Shown here piece by piece: positions 1 to 6,991 of a stretch of DNA of 25,596 nucleotides. The notes under the pieces were generated by a model that saw only the letters and a program-made list of their open reading frames with translations, searched no databases and was not told where the DNA came from. The stretch spans positions 1-25,596 of the forward strand of contig CAZBQL010000041.1 of NCBI GenBank assembly GCA_964493985.1, in the 5' to 3' direction. Every line of letters begins with the position of its first letter. Position 1 is the stretch's first letter. This stretch comes from MGML01 sp964493985. GTDB lineage: Bacteria; Chloroflexota; Dehalococcoidia; Dehalococcoidales; UBA2162. Both the position numbers and the translations under genes were made by a program.

Positions 1-14
1 CCTGAAAATCCTGC

Positions 15-782
15 CTAGACGGAAAAAGCCGGTTCGGAAGCTATTTCTTTCAACAGTTTCTCGGCATTGTCTTCCTGTTCCGGTGTGCCGGTGATTCCCA
101 GCCAGACACTGCCTTCGGCGCCGCAGATACCGCCGGCGGCGAAGAGTTCGGCTTCGACACCGGTAAGCAGCCGGATTGCGTCTATCTCGGTGAAAACCTC
201 TCCCGTCACCGGCCATAGCCGCAGCCCTTTTGATCCCGGCGCGTTTATCCGGTTCGCCATCTCATCCAGAGAACCGGGTACTCTCTTTTCAAGACCGACC
301 GGCAGAATCAGTCCGGCCCTCCTCCCTATCACGGCGTTCAGTACCAGGGAGATTGTCCCGCCCTGCGGATTCCCGATAAGTATCGCCGCCCGCCGGTTCG
401 TCACGTCCAGGGCGTTCGCCCCTTTCAGGATAAGATCGCCTTCCTTTAATCCATCAGCCACGTCGTAAATCGTCTTTCCTTTATCCCAGGCATGCTTGTT
501 TATCACAATATCGCCGGGAAAACCGCTTTCGTCGGTAAGCCGACCCTGCTCTGTAGTGCTGTATGTCGGCGGCAAAGTAATACCCCTGAAAAAGCCTTGC
601 CGTGAAAATTTATCTATCTCACCGGTAACGGTCAGTATTTCTTCGGCGACATAGGCGTTCGTGGTACCGGCGATGATGACCAGGGTACCGTTTTCAAGCG
701 TATCTTTGACCGCCGGATGGGCTGCCATCCCCTTTCCTATTAGCCGTTTCCCTGCCGACGGAGTTAACATTACCTGTCTCAT
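15..782 (-). CDS. Conserved protein of unknown function (255 aa)
   Basis: I do not recognise a characterised family. The protein is soluble, with no signal peptide or membrane segment. It is glycine-rich, with several short loops such as IAGTTNAYVAEE near residue 38, ILIGNPQGG near 135 and FAAGGICGAEGS near 215, which look like ligand-binding turns of an alpha/beta protein. Translation starts at ATG 782 behind a GAGGTGA ribosome site, 4 bp after the stop of the P-loop kinase gene. It is therefore the last gene of a three-gene operon with the kinase and the pyruvate kinase C-domain-like protein, and a shared metabolic or nucleotide-related role is likely but unproven. The frame is complete at both ends. 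Confidence 0.8.
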   Translation of the reverse strand: MRQVMLTPSAGKRLIGKGMAAHPAVKDTLENGTLVIIAGTTNAYVAEEILTVTGEIDKFSRQGFFRGITLPPTYSTTEQGRLTDESGFPGDIVINKHAWDKGKTIYDVADGLKEGDLILKGANALDVTNRRAAILIGNPQGGTISLVLNAVIGRRAGLILPVGLEKRVPGSLDEMANRINAPGSKGLRLWPVTGEVFTEIDAIRLLTGVEAELFAAGGICGAEGSVWLGITGTPEQEDNAEKLLKEIASEPAFSV

Positions 783-786
783 TACT

Positions 787-1341
787 TCACCTCACGTTTT
801 CTATCGCCTCGTACAACTTATCATAATCGATCTTCTCGAAATCTGTCGTGTCCAGGTCGATCAACTGCCCGTCAACCTTCAGCGGTTCGGTGTAACCTTT
901 CGTCAATGCTGATTCTATATTCTGGTACTGCATGTCGAAATGACCGGGATGCCTGTCACCGGAATTCGCCCGTTTCATGTATCGCTCGAAGAGTACCTTG
1001 CCTTCCGAACGGCACTGTATCTGGACAGCAGCGTACCCGTATTTCCTTATCAGCGAACTCAATTTGTCAGAATCGTATTCAGCGTAGAAATTACTCTCTA
1101 TAACCAGAGAATTGCCGGTGCGCATAGCGGATTCGAACAGGACGTAAAGTACTTTATATGTGGCAATTCCGATCTTTCGCGATTCTTCCCTGTTCTCAGC
1201 TCCAAGAGAGTCCATCAATGGCTCCTTGATACCGTCCTTGTACAGTAAAAGAAGGTTAAATTTCGCGGCTATTTTTTTAGCCAGGGTTGTCTTCCCCGTA
1301 CAGGGAGGTCCTGCAACGATTATCAGGACTCTCTTGTTCAT
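787..1341 (-). CDS. P-loop kinase (AAA_33/zeta-toxin-like predicted kinase)
   Basis: This is a 184-residue P-loop NTPase. The Walker A motif GPPCTGKTTL lies at residues 11-20. A KDG segment near residue 35 and a hydrophobic strand ending in IES (VIESNFY, near 100) fit the substrate-side acidic site of small-molecule kinases. An Arg-rich lid segment (RYMKRANSGDRHPGH, about 119-135) follows. This architecture is typical of 'predicted kinase' and chloramphenicol-phosphotransferase-like proteins, so it probably phosphorylates a small metabolite; the substrate cannot be read from sequence. ATG 1341 has an AGAGGA ribosome site, 10 bp from the stop of the upstream gene and 4 bp from the downstream start, so it is co-transcribed with both. 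No antitoxin gene is adjacent, which argues against a zeta toxin. Confidence 0.8.
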   Translation of the reverse strand: MNKRVLIIVAGPPCTGKTTLAKKIAAKFNLLLLYKDGIKEPLMDSLGAENREESRKIGIATYKVLYVLFESAMRTGNSLVIESNFYAEYDSDKLSSLIRKYGYAAVQIQCRSEGKVLFERYMKRANSGDRHPGHFDMQYQNIESALTKGYTEPLKVDGQLIDLDTTDFEKIDYDKLYEAIENVR

Positions 1342-1351
1342 GGTCCTCTTT

Positions 1352-1957
1352 CTATTGCCTTCGTGGCGGCGGGGGATTGCCGGCGCCCGGAGAAGGTGGC
1401 GGCATGTTCCTGGTCTGAAGAGGCTTGCAAATTATCTCGGTTATATGAAAGTCGCTGAACTTCGTCGAGGTCGAAGCGGTCGCCACCACCGCGGTATCAG
1501 CACCCCTGCCCGTTCCGGTCACGGCAATGACCTGTTCTCCTATAGCCACGCATCCGGCATCCGCTGCCATCAGGATTATCTCAACGCAGACCTTCATCCC
1601 CTGGCAGAATGCCCGTAATGTATTGGCGATGATTGTCGGAGCTTTCTCTCCGTAAAAATTATCGGTGTGGAACAGCATCGTCCCGAAGTGCACTCTGTGT
1701 CCCTTCTTCTCCAGCTCTGCCGTCAGTTCCGGCGGGAATCTCTGTTCGGCGATAAATCCGTACTGGTGCGGTACCACCACCAGCTTAATATCTTTGCCTT
1801 CATACTTTTGCATCGCCATCCGGGCTGTCTCGCCGCGTGTCGAAGCCATGACTATCGTTTTAATACCCCGTGCTTCGGCCCGCTCCGCCGCCAGTTTCAG
1901 GGTCTCCTCGGTGTGTTCTGCGCCTGATGTCTCGAAATACGTGATCTTCTCTTCCAT
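1352..1957 (-). CDS. Pyruvate kinase C-terminal-domain-like protein
   Basis: This 201-residue protein resembles only the C-terminal alpha/beta domain of pyruvate kinase, without the catalytic barrel. The first 60 residues (YFETSGAEHTEETLKLAAERAEARGI, then IVMASTRGETARMAMQKY) match the strand-helix pattern and the S-T-RG-TAR phosphate-binding motif of that domain. Later, CVEIILMAADAGCV and GEQVIAVTGTGRGADTAVV correspond to the domain's end. Stand-alone versions are known in archaea and some anaerobic bacteria; their function is unknown, and binding of an allosteric-type phosphorylated ligand is a reasonable guess. The tail is a proline-rich extension. ATG 1957 follows a strong GGAGAGGAG site, and this is the first gene of the operon. 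Confidence 0.8.
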   Translation of the reverse strand: MEEKITYFETSGAEHTEETLKLAAERAEARGIKTIVMASTRGETARMAMQKYEGKDIKLVVVPHQYGFIAEQRFPPELTAELEKKGHRVHFGTMLFHTDNFYGEKAPTIIANTLRAFCQGMKVCVEIILMAADAGCVAIGEQVIAVTGTGRGADTAVVATASTSTKFSDFHITEIICKPLQTRNMPPPSPGAGNPPPPRRQ

Positions 1958-1994
1958 CTACAGCTCTCCTCTCCTGTTTATAAAGGTAAAATCC

Positions 1995-2000
1995 ATTATA
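1995..2000 (-). promoter_or_regulatory. Candidate -10 of the three-gene operon
   Basis: Read on the minus strand there is a perfect TATAAT, about 38 bp before ATG 1957. No good -35 hexamer is visible at 17 bp. It is the only strong -10 in the gap and fits the operon that starts at 1957. Confidence 0.45.
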
Positions 2001-2132
2001 TAATACAAGGCAGGTGCGAGAGAAATTTTGCGATTACATAGTGGACGTATTCCGCCACTGGTACTCCAATTTTCATTGTTCCAGGCATATTCTTTCTGAC
2101 CTAACTAAACTAAACCTTTCCGCATTACGTAG

Positions 2133-2157
2133 AATCCCCCTTTGACAAAGGGGGATT
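2133..2157. repeat. Perfect 11-bp inverted repeat with 3-nt loop
   Basis: AATCCCCCTTT (2133-2143) and AAAGGGGGATT (2147-2157) form a perfect hairpin around GAC. It lies in the divergent gap 1958-2260 and not at a gene end, so a terminator role is unlikely. Sequences of this kind (a C-run, TTTG, a G-run) are often dispersed genomic repeats. Apart from this element and the two -10 boxes, I see no gene in the gap. Confidence 0.7.
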
Positions 2158-2248
2158 TTGAAAGTTTTTACGGTAATACCGTCTCACCACATAACCATGT
2201 AGCAACGTTATCTAAAAACTCGGTTACATTTTGCCCCCCTTCATGCAC

Positions 2249-2254
2249 TATAAT
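2249..2254 (+). promoter_or_regulatory. -10 box (TATAAT) immediately upstream of the deaminase gene
   Basis: A perfect TATAAT ends 6 bp before ATG 2261, so the expected transcription start falls at or next to the start codon. A weak -35 (TTACAT, 2224-2229) lies 19 bp upstream. There is no Shine-Dalgarno sequence before ATG 2261, in agreement with a leaderless mRNA. Confidence 0.5.
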
Positions 2255-2260
2255 ACCTCT

Positions 2261-3271
2261 ATGACCATCGAAAAAAAGAAATCGTGGTATGAAAGGGCCC
2301 CGAAGGTTGAACTTCATCTTCACCTGACAGGTGCTATCCCCCACGAGATACTCTGGGAACTGATTAAGAAATACGGTGGAGATCCGTCGGTACCGGATAT
2401 GAATGCCCTCGAGGAGAAATTCCAGTACCGGGACTTTATGCATTTCATGGATACCTGGGTATGGAAAAACCGGTTTCTCAGGGAATATGAGGATTTCACC
2501 TTCCTTTCCGAAGCGGTCGCCCGTGATCTTGCGAAACAGAATATTCTCTACGCTGAGGTTTCCTTCTCAATGGACCGGTTTCTTAATAAAGACCTGACTA
2601 TGCCCGGGCTGGTAGAAGCGGTCCGCGCCGGACTGTCGAAAGTCCCTGAAATCGATATCAATCTGATTATCGACCTGGTGCGAGACAACGGACCTGAGAA
2701 CGCAGCAGAGAAACTGCCTGAAATCATTGAGTCAGCGGAATTCGGAGTGACAGGTATCGGCCTGGGAGGTATTGAACAGTCATATCCCCCGGAACTTTTT
2801 GCCGACGTTTACGAAAAAGCCCGTCGAGCCGGTCTTCACACCACGGCGCATGCCGGTGAAGCGGCAGGACCCGAAAGCATCCGGGCTGCCATCAACCACC
2901 TGAAAGTAGAACGCATCGGCCACGCAACCCGCGCCATCGAGGACGAAAGACTGGTCGATTATCTTGCCGAACACAGCATCCCACTGGAGATATGCCCGAT
3001 TTCCAATGTGAAAACATGCGTGGTTGAATCGATCAAAAAACACCCGGTGCGGTACTATTACGACAGGAATATCCCTGTCAGCATCAACACCGATGATCCC
3101 AAAATGTTCGGCAACTCGCTGGCTGAAGAATATGAAAGTCTGGCAAATGAGCTTGGTTTCATCAGGGAAGAGATACGGACCATGCTGTTCAACGCAGTCC
3201 GGACGTCTTTCCTCTCTGATGATAAGAAAAGGGAACTGGCCGGAAGGCTGATCAGTCACCCTGACTGGTAG
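2261..3271 (+). CDS. Adenosine deaminase-family amidohydrolase
   Basis: This is a metal-dependent TIM-barrel deaminase of about 336 residues, the usual length. It would release ammonia from adenosine or a related purine in nucleoside salvage. Visible motifs are the metal-binding HLH in KVELHLHLTG (near residue 20), the HAGE motif (near 203) with catalytic Glu, a conserved His in RIGHATRAIED (about 225), and SINTDDP (about 285) with the Asp ligands. In classical adenosine deaminases the first motif reads HLDGA and the Asp contacts the ribose 5'-OH; here it is Thr, so the substrate may be another adenine derivative. I chose ATG 2261: upstream in-frame TTG 2231 and ATG 2243 lie before or at the TATAAT box and lack ribosome sites. 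It runs convergent to the HIT gene, 29 bp away. Confidence 0.88.
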   Translation: MTIEKKKSWYERAPKVELHLHLTGAIPHEILWELIKKYGGDPSVPDMNALEEKFQYRDFMHFMDTWVWKNRFLREYEDFTFLSEAVARDLAKQNILYAEVSFSMDRFLNKDLTMPGLVEAVRAGLSKVPEIDINLIIDLVRDNGPENAAEKLPEIIESAEFGVTGIGLGGIEQSYPPELFADVYEKARRAGLHTTAHAGEAAGPESIRAAINHLKVERIGHATRAIEDERLVDYLAEHSIPLEICPISNVKTCVVESIKKHPVRYYYDRNIPVSINTDDPKMFGNSLAEEYESLANELGFIREEIRTMLFNAVRTSFLSDDKKRELAGRLISHPDW

Positions 3272-3300
3272 GTACTCTTGCTGATAATAATGGTGATGCT

Positions 3301-3774
3301 TTAAAATTTATCCTTGAGTTTTCTGTAGGAATCAGCCAGGGCTTCGGGAACTACCCTGATATCCGATACGACGGTAACGAAATTTGTATCACCCTGCCAT
3401 CGCGGGACAATGTGAGTATGGATATGGTCTTCTATTCCTGCACCTGCCACAGCCCCTATATTGATACCGATGTTGAAACCGGCCGGGTTGAGTTCCTTTC
3501 TCAAAATTCCCAGGCACCGGCTGACGATTTCAAAATGTTCGTTGCGTTCTTCGCCGGATAGATCATCAAGAGTGGACGTATGCCGGTACGGCGCCACCAT
3601 CAGGTGATAAGGATTGTATGGATAGAGGTTCAGCATCACGTAGTTTTTTTCACCGCGGTACAGGATAAAGTATTTCTCATCATCGTTCTTCGACGGGTTT
3701 TCACACAGGATACAGCCACCGGATTTTTCACCCTCGATGTACGTCATCCTCCACGGTGCCCAGATATGTTCCAT
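3301..3774 (-). CDS. HIT-family hydrolase / Ap4A phosphorylase-like protein
   Basis: This 157-residue histidine-triad protein probably splits or phosphorolyses dinucleoside polyphosphates or adenylylated compounds. The triad is HIHTHIVPRW (about residues 112-121). It is preceded by AGAGIEDH and followed by GDTNF and RVVPEAL, the pattern of the Ap4A phosphorylase/ATP adenylyltransferase-like branch. The N-terminal HIWAPWRMTYI and a CILC pair (about 21-24, possibly zinc binding with a later His) are also typical. I chose ATG 3774 because an AAGGAGGG site precedes it and MEHIWAPWR is the normal family start; a longer frame to 3834 would run through the upstream terminator hairpin. It has its own promoter overlapping the korAB terminator. 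Confidence 0.9.
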   Translation of the reverse strand: MEHIWAPWRMTYIEGEKSGGCILCENPSKNDDEKYFILYRGEKNYVMLNLYPYNPYHLMVAPYRHTSTLDDLSGEERNEHFEIVSRCLGILRKELNPAGFNIGINIGAVAGAGIEDHIHTHIVPRWQGDTNFVTVVSDIRVVPEALADSYRKLKDKF

Positions 3775-3805
3775 ACTGTTCCCTCCTTGCCCTGCTTCTT
3801 TCGCT

Positions 3806-3834
3806 ATTGTATAGGGAAAACAAACAGGGGGCAA
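3806..3834 (-). promoter_or_regulatory. Promoter of the HIT gene, overlapping the korAB terminator
   Basis: On the minus strand TTGCCC (3829-3834) is followed after 17 bp by TACAAT (3806-3811). The -35 box lies in the loop and apex of the upstream terminator hairpin. It sits about 30 bp before ATG 3774. Confidence 0.5.
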
Positions 3835-3850
3835 TGCCCCCTGTTTGTTT
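3818..3850 (-). terminator. Rho-independent terminator of the kor operon
   Basis: A perfect 15-bp stem (3818-3832 with 3836-3850) has a 3-nt loop, five G:C pairs near the apex, and a minus-strand TTTGTTTT run. It lies 24 bp after the korB stop. The AT-rich outer part would also provide a U-rich stretch on the plus strand. Confidence 0.85.
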
Positions 3851-3873
3851 AATTATAGATTTTAACAATGGAC

Positions 3874-4728
3874 CTATAAAAGCTCATCCAGCAATCTTTC
3901 CACACTGCCCGGGTCAATCTCCTGTTCCACCAGTGTTCCCCCGGCAAGGACCGGAAACTGCTCCTCGAAGGTCGGCCGTTCCTGTCGGTAAAGGATCCCT
4001 GTCGGTATCCTGTCTCCCCACTCCATCGCCTTTTCCAGCGCCGCTATTTTGTCTGAAGGGTCATAGTCTTTTTCGTCATTAAGTTTATACACTCTTTCAC
4101 GGTACCATTCATAGGTGTTTTTGTGATTGAACGATACACAGGGCTGGAGAATATCAATGAGAGAAAAACCTTTATGGGTAATTCCTTCCTTTATCAGCCC
4201 GCTCAGGTGCTTTACATCTCCTGCATATCCACGGGCAACGAAAGCTGCTCCGGACACAATTGCCAGGGCGAGTGGACTTACCGGGCTCGGAGCTCCGTGT
4301 GGTGTCGTTTTCGTAACGAACCCTTCATCACTTGTCGGCGACGCCTGCCCCTTGGTCAGCCCGTACACCTGGTTGTTGTGAACAAGGTAGGTAATATCAT
4401 GGTTCCGCCGCATTGCATGGATAAAGTGATTCCCTCCTTCTCCATAACCGTCACCATCACCGCTTACTCCAATAACTGTCAGCTTCGGATTGGCTAACTT
4501 TGCAGCGACTGCCGGTGGGACGGGCCTGCCGTGAAGCGAGTTGAATGTATTGCACTTCATATAGTGCGGCAGTTTGCCGGACTGGCCTATCCCCGAGACC
4601 ATTAGCACCTGGTGAGGTTCGAGTCCCAGCTCAACCAGGGCGTTCTTGACCGCACTCAAAATACCGAAGTTACCGCAGCCCGGACACCAGGCGCTCTCGA
4701 GTCCCTGGTAATCTTTTACTGCTACCAT
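3874..4728 (-). CDS. korB: 2-oxoacid:ferredoxin oxidoreductase, beta subunit
   Basis: This 284-residue TPP-binding subunit acts with KorA to convert a 2-oxoacid (2-oxoglutarate is the likely substrate) plus CoA to the acyl-CoA and CO2, reducing ferredoxin; in anaerobes it often runs reductively. The CPGCGNFG motif (about 15-22) and the later Cys in QPCVSFNH (about 195) are the usual [4Fe-4S] ligands of the two-subunit enzymes. GDGDGYGEGGNH (about 90) and NNQVYGLTKGQ (about 118) form the TPP/Mg site. ATG 4728 lies one base after the korA stop, behind GGAGGG, so the two are co-translated. Which oxoacid is used cannot be proven from sequence. No ferredoxin-like delta subunit is nearby. Confidence 0.92.
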   Translation of the reverse strand: MVAVKDYQGLESAWCPGCGNFGILSAVKNALVELGLEPHQVLMVSGIGQSGKLPHYMKCNTFNSLHGRPVPPAVAAKLANPKLTVIGVSGDGDGYGEGGNHFIHAMRRNHDITYLVHNNQVYGLTKGQASPTSDEGFVTKTTPHGAPSPVSPLALAIVSGAAFVARGYAGDVKHLSGLIKEGITHKGFSLIDILQPCVSFNHKNTYEWYRERVYKLNDEKDYDPSDKIAALEKAMEWGDRIPTGILYRQERPTFEEQFPVLAGGTLVEQEIDPGSVERLLDELL

Positions 4729-4729
4729 G

Positions 4730-6418
4730 TTATAGACCCTCCTTTTCCAGTTTTTCGACTATGTATCCAGGTGAGATGGGACGTCCGTCGAACTTTAGTA
4801 TCTTTCCATCGACTTTTTTCCCCGTTTCGGTACGTATCAGCTTTGCCAGCTGCCCCGTAGCATTTCCTTCGATAACAATGCTCTTTGAAGCATTGTTGAT
4901 TACATCTGCAACGGCTTCCACCGGAAAAGGCGAAAGATGGTTCAGGTTTATCATTCCGGCATTCATCCCTTTTTTATTCAGGATATCCACCGCTTCACGG
5001 ACAGCACCGTAGGAACTACCCCACCCGATAAGCAGTGTCTCAGGATTTTCATTGCCGTATCTCCATGGCTCCAAAATATTTCTGTCAAGGCCATTCAGTT
5101 TTCTTAAACGCTTCAATACTATCTCGTTCCTTATCTCCGCGTCTTCTGTAAGGTGCCCGTATTCATCATGTTCATCGGAATCTGTCACTACCAGTGCCTG
5201 GCTCACGCCGGGAAATGCCCGGGGTGATATGCCCGATTCCGTTATCGCGTGTCGCCTGTACTCTGCGGGATTTCCCGAATATATTTCTCCACGGTCGATA
5301 AGAATCTTCGAAAGGTCGAATTTGTCAACGGTCGCGAAGGAACTGGCAAGGTACTGGTCTGTCAGGAAAATCACAGGAGTCTGGTAGATATCGGCAAGAT
5401 TAAACGCTTCGACGGTCAGCCAGAAACAGTCGACGATATTTGCAGGCGCAAGCACGAACCGGGGAAACTCACCGTGATGGGCAGTAAGTGCAAACTGCAG
5501 GTCACCCTGCTCGGTCCTGGTGGGCAGCCCTACCGCCGGTCCGGGACGCTGGGCATCGACTATCACCACCGGGGTTTCGGTTATTCCGGCCAGTCCGAGG
5601 CCTTCCACCATCAGGCAGAAACCGCTGCCCGACGTCGTTGTCATCGACCTGACACCGGCGTAACCGGCGCCGACTATATTATTAATCGCCGCCACTTCGT
5701 CTTCTGCCTGCATTACCACGATCCCGTACTCATCGGCCCGTGCCGCGATATATTCCATGATAGACGTGGAAGGTGTCATGGGATATGAAGAAACGTACCT
5801 GCATCCGGCGGCCATTGCACCGAGTGCGATAGCTTCATTACCACTGAGAAGCATCTTGCTGATATTGGAGGATTGAGGAAGTCTTGAGCTGAAACTGCCC
5901 TGATAGTTTTTCCTTGCGTAGTCGTGGCCCGACCGTGCTGCCTTGACATTATCGCTTCCCGCTTCACCTGTTCCGTACTGTTCCTCAAGTATTTTCTCGA
6001 GGATTGAGATATCGAACCCAAGAATCCCCAGGGCAACTGCCAGGGCGACCGTATTGACCATTATCTTATCGTCCGTTAACTGGTTAAACGGAACGGCGAA
6101 CATATTGGCGCCATCTCTATTTACTTCATCAGAGTTAACTATCGCCGTCCCGTCAGGGGTTAGTTCATCAAGATGAAGATCGATGCTTTCTTCATTCAGC
6201 GCCACCAGAATATCTATCGGTTCGCTGACAGCTGCAACTTCGGAATCCGCCGCCCTGATCCGGTAAAAATTATGTCCTCCCCTGACCCTGGACTCATAGT
6301 CCTGGTCGGCAAATACAAAATAACCGGCACGTGAAAAAGTCTTAGCCAGGATGAAACCGGCCGACTGTACACCCTGTCCGGCTTCACCCCCTATCATGAT
6401 ATTGATATGTGATGCCAC
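4730..6418 (-). CDS. korA: 2-oxoacid:ferredoxin oxidoreductase, fused gamma-alpha subunit
   Basis: The 562 residues fuse two domains. Residues about 1-180 are the gamma domain, with GGEAGQGVQSAGFILAK and RVRGGHNFYRIR for CoA-proximal binding. Residues about 195-562 are the alpha (pyrimidine-binding) domain, with GNEAIALGAMAAG, SSYPMTPSTSIMEY and the TTTSGSGFCLMVEGLGLA segment. This order is that of KorA/SucA-like 2-oxoglutarate:ferredoxin oxidoreductases; branched-chain oxoacid enzymes share it, so the substrate is inferred. The start is GTG 6418 with an ideal AGGAGG site 7 bp upstream. It follows the peroxiredoxin gene by 34 bp with no terminator between, so read-through from the upstream genes is likely, and it is coupled to korB. 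Confidence 0.92.
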   Translation of the reverse strand: MASHINIMIGGEAGQGVQSAGFILAKTFSRAGYFVFADQDYESRVRGGHNFYRIRAADSEVAAVSEPIDILVALNEESIDLHLDELTPDGTAIVNSDEVNRDGANMFAVPFNQLTDDKIMVNTVALAVALGILGFDISILEKILEEQYGTGEAGSDNVKAARSGHDYARKNYQGSFSSRLPQSSNISKMLLSGNEAIALGAMAAGCRYVSSYPMTPSTSIMEYIAARADEYGIVVMQAEDEVAAINNIVGAGYAGVRSMTTTSGSGFCLMVEGLGLAGITETPVVIVDAQRPGPAVGLPTRTEQGDLQFALTAHHGEFPRFVLAPANIVDCFWLTVEAFNLADIYQTPVIFLTDQYLASSFATVDKFDLSKILIDRGEIYSGNPAEYRRHAITESGISPRAFPGVSQALVVTDSDEHDEYGHLTEDAEIRNEIVLKRLRKLNGLDRNILEPWRYGNENPETLLIGWGSSYGAVREAVDILNKKGMNAGMINLNHLSPFPVEAVADVINNASKSIVIEGNATGQLAKLIRTETGKKVDGKILKFDGRPISPGYIVEKLEKEGL

Positions 6419-6452
6419 CTTTATTCCTCCTTTCCCCGGAATTCGTCACGGA

Positions 6453-6941
6453 TTATCCGGCAATTTTTTCAAGAGCTTCCAGCGCTTTATCATAGTCCGG
6501 TGGAGTCCCTACTTCTTTTACATATTCCACGTAACGCACGGTATCATCCTTATCGACGATGAATACCGCCCGGCTGAGAAGACGCTGCTCTTTAATGAGT
6601 ACGCCATATGATGTTCCGAAGGAAGCATCCCGGTGGTCCGAGAGTGTCTTCAGATTGGTGATATTGTTCGCCCCGCAGTACCTTGCCTGAGCGAAAGGCA
6701 GGTCCATGCTTATCGTGTATATAACGACGTCCTTGTGTTTGCCGGCTTCCTGCTCGAACCACTGTGTTTGTATATCACAGACTTTTGTATCCAGCGAGGT
6801 TACTACACTTAGCACTCTGACTTTACCTTTACTCTCCGAAAGGCTCAGGTCTTCCATTTCGATAGTCTGAAGGGTGAAATCGGGTGCCTTGTCACCCACC
6901 TTTATTTCGGGTCCTACCAGGGTTACCGGTTTAGACCCCAT
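6453..6941 (-). CDS. tpx: Thiol peroxidase (Tpx-type peroxiredoxin)
   Basis: This 162-residue peroxiredoxin of the Tpx class reduces hydrogen and alkyl peroxides through a peroxidatic Cys and a resolving Cys. The family signature SLDTKVCDIQT carries the peroxidatic Cys (about residue 60). LPFAQARYCGA carries the resolving Cys (about 94). LSDHRDASFGTSYGVLIKE and LLSRAVFIVDKDDTVRYVEYV are close to family consensus. The usual Pro before SLDT is replaced by Thr. I chose ATG 6941, which has AAGGAG 9 bp upstream; a 13-residue longer frame to 6980 has no comparable site. It lies between the MBL-rhodanese gene and korA, a context that suggests protection of the oxygen-labile oxidoreductase. Confidence 0.92.
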   Translation of the reverse strand: MGSKPVTLVGPEIKVGDKAPDFTLQTIEMEDLSLSESKGKVRVLSVVTSLDTKVCDIQTQWFEQEAGKHKDVVIYTISMDLPFAQARYCGANNITNLKTLSDHRDASFGTSYGVLIKEQRLLSRAVFIVDKDDTVRYVEYVKEVGTPPDYDKALEALEKIAG

Positions 6942-6991
6942 TGTTACCACTCCTTTTCTCTCTTGCATTTTCCTCTCCATCCTCCCTGTAT

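Noticed and set aside
2168..2443. Minus-strand frame of 91 codons
   Set aside because: It covers the deaminase promoter and 5' coding region and has no ribosome site or recognisable motif.
3775..3834. N-terminal extension of the HIT protein
   Set aside because: It would place the start in the korAB terminator hairpin; ATG 3774 has a strong ribosome site and the normal family start.
5249..5788. Open frame of 179 codons on the plus strand
   Set aside because: It is antisense to korA and shows no family motif.
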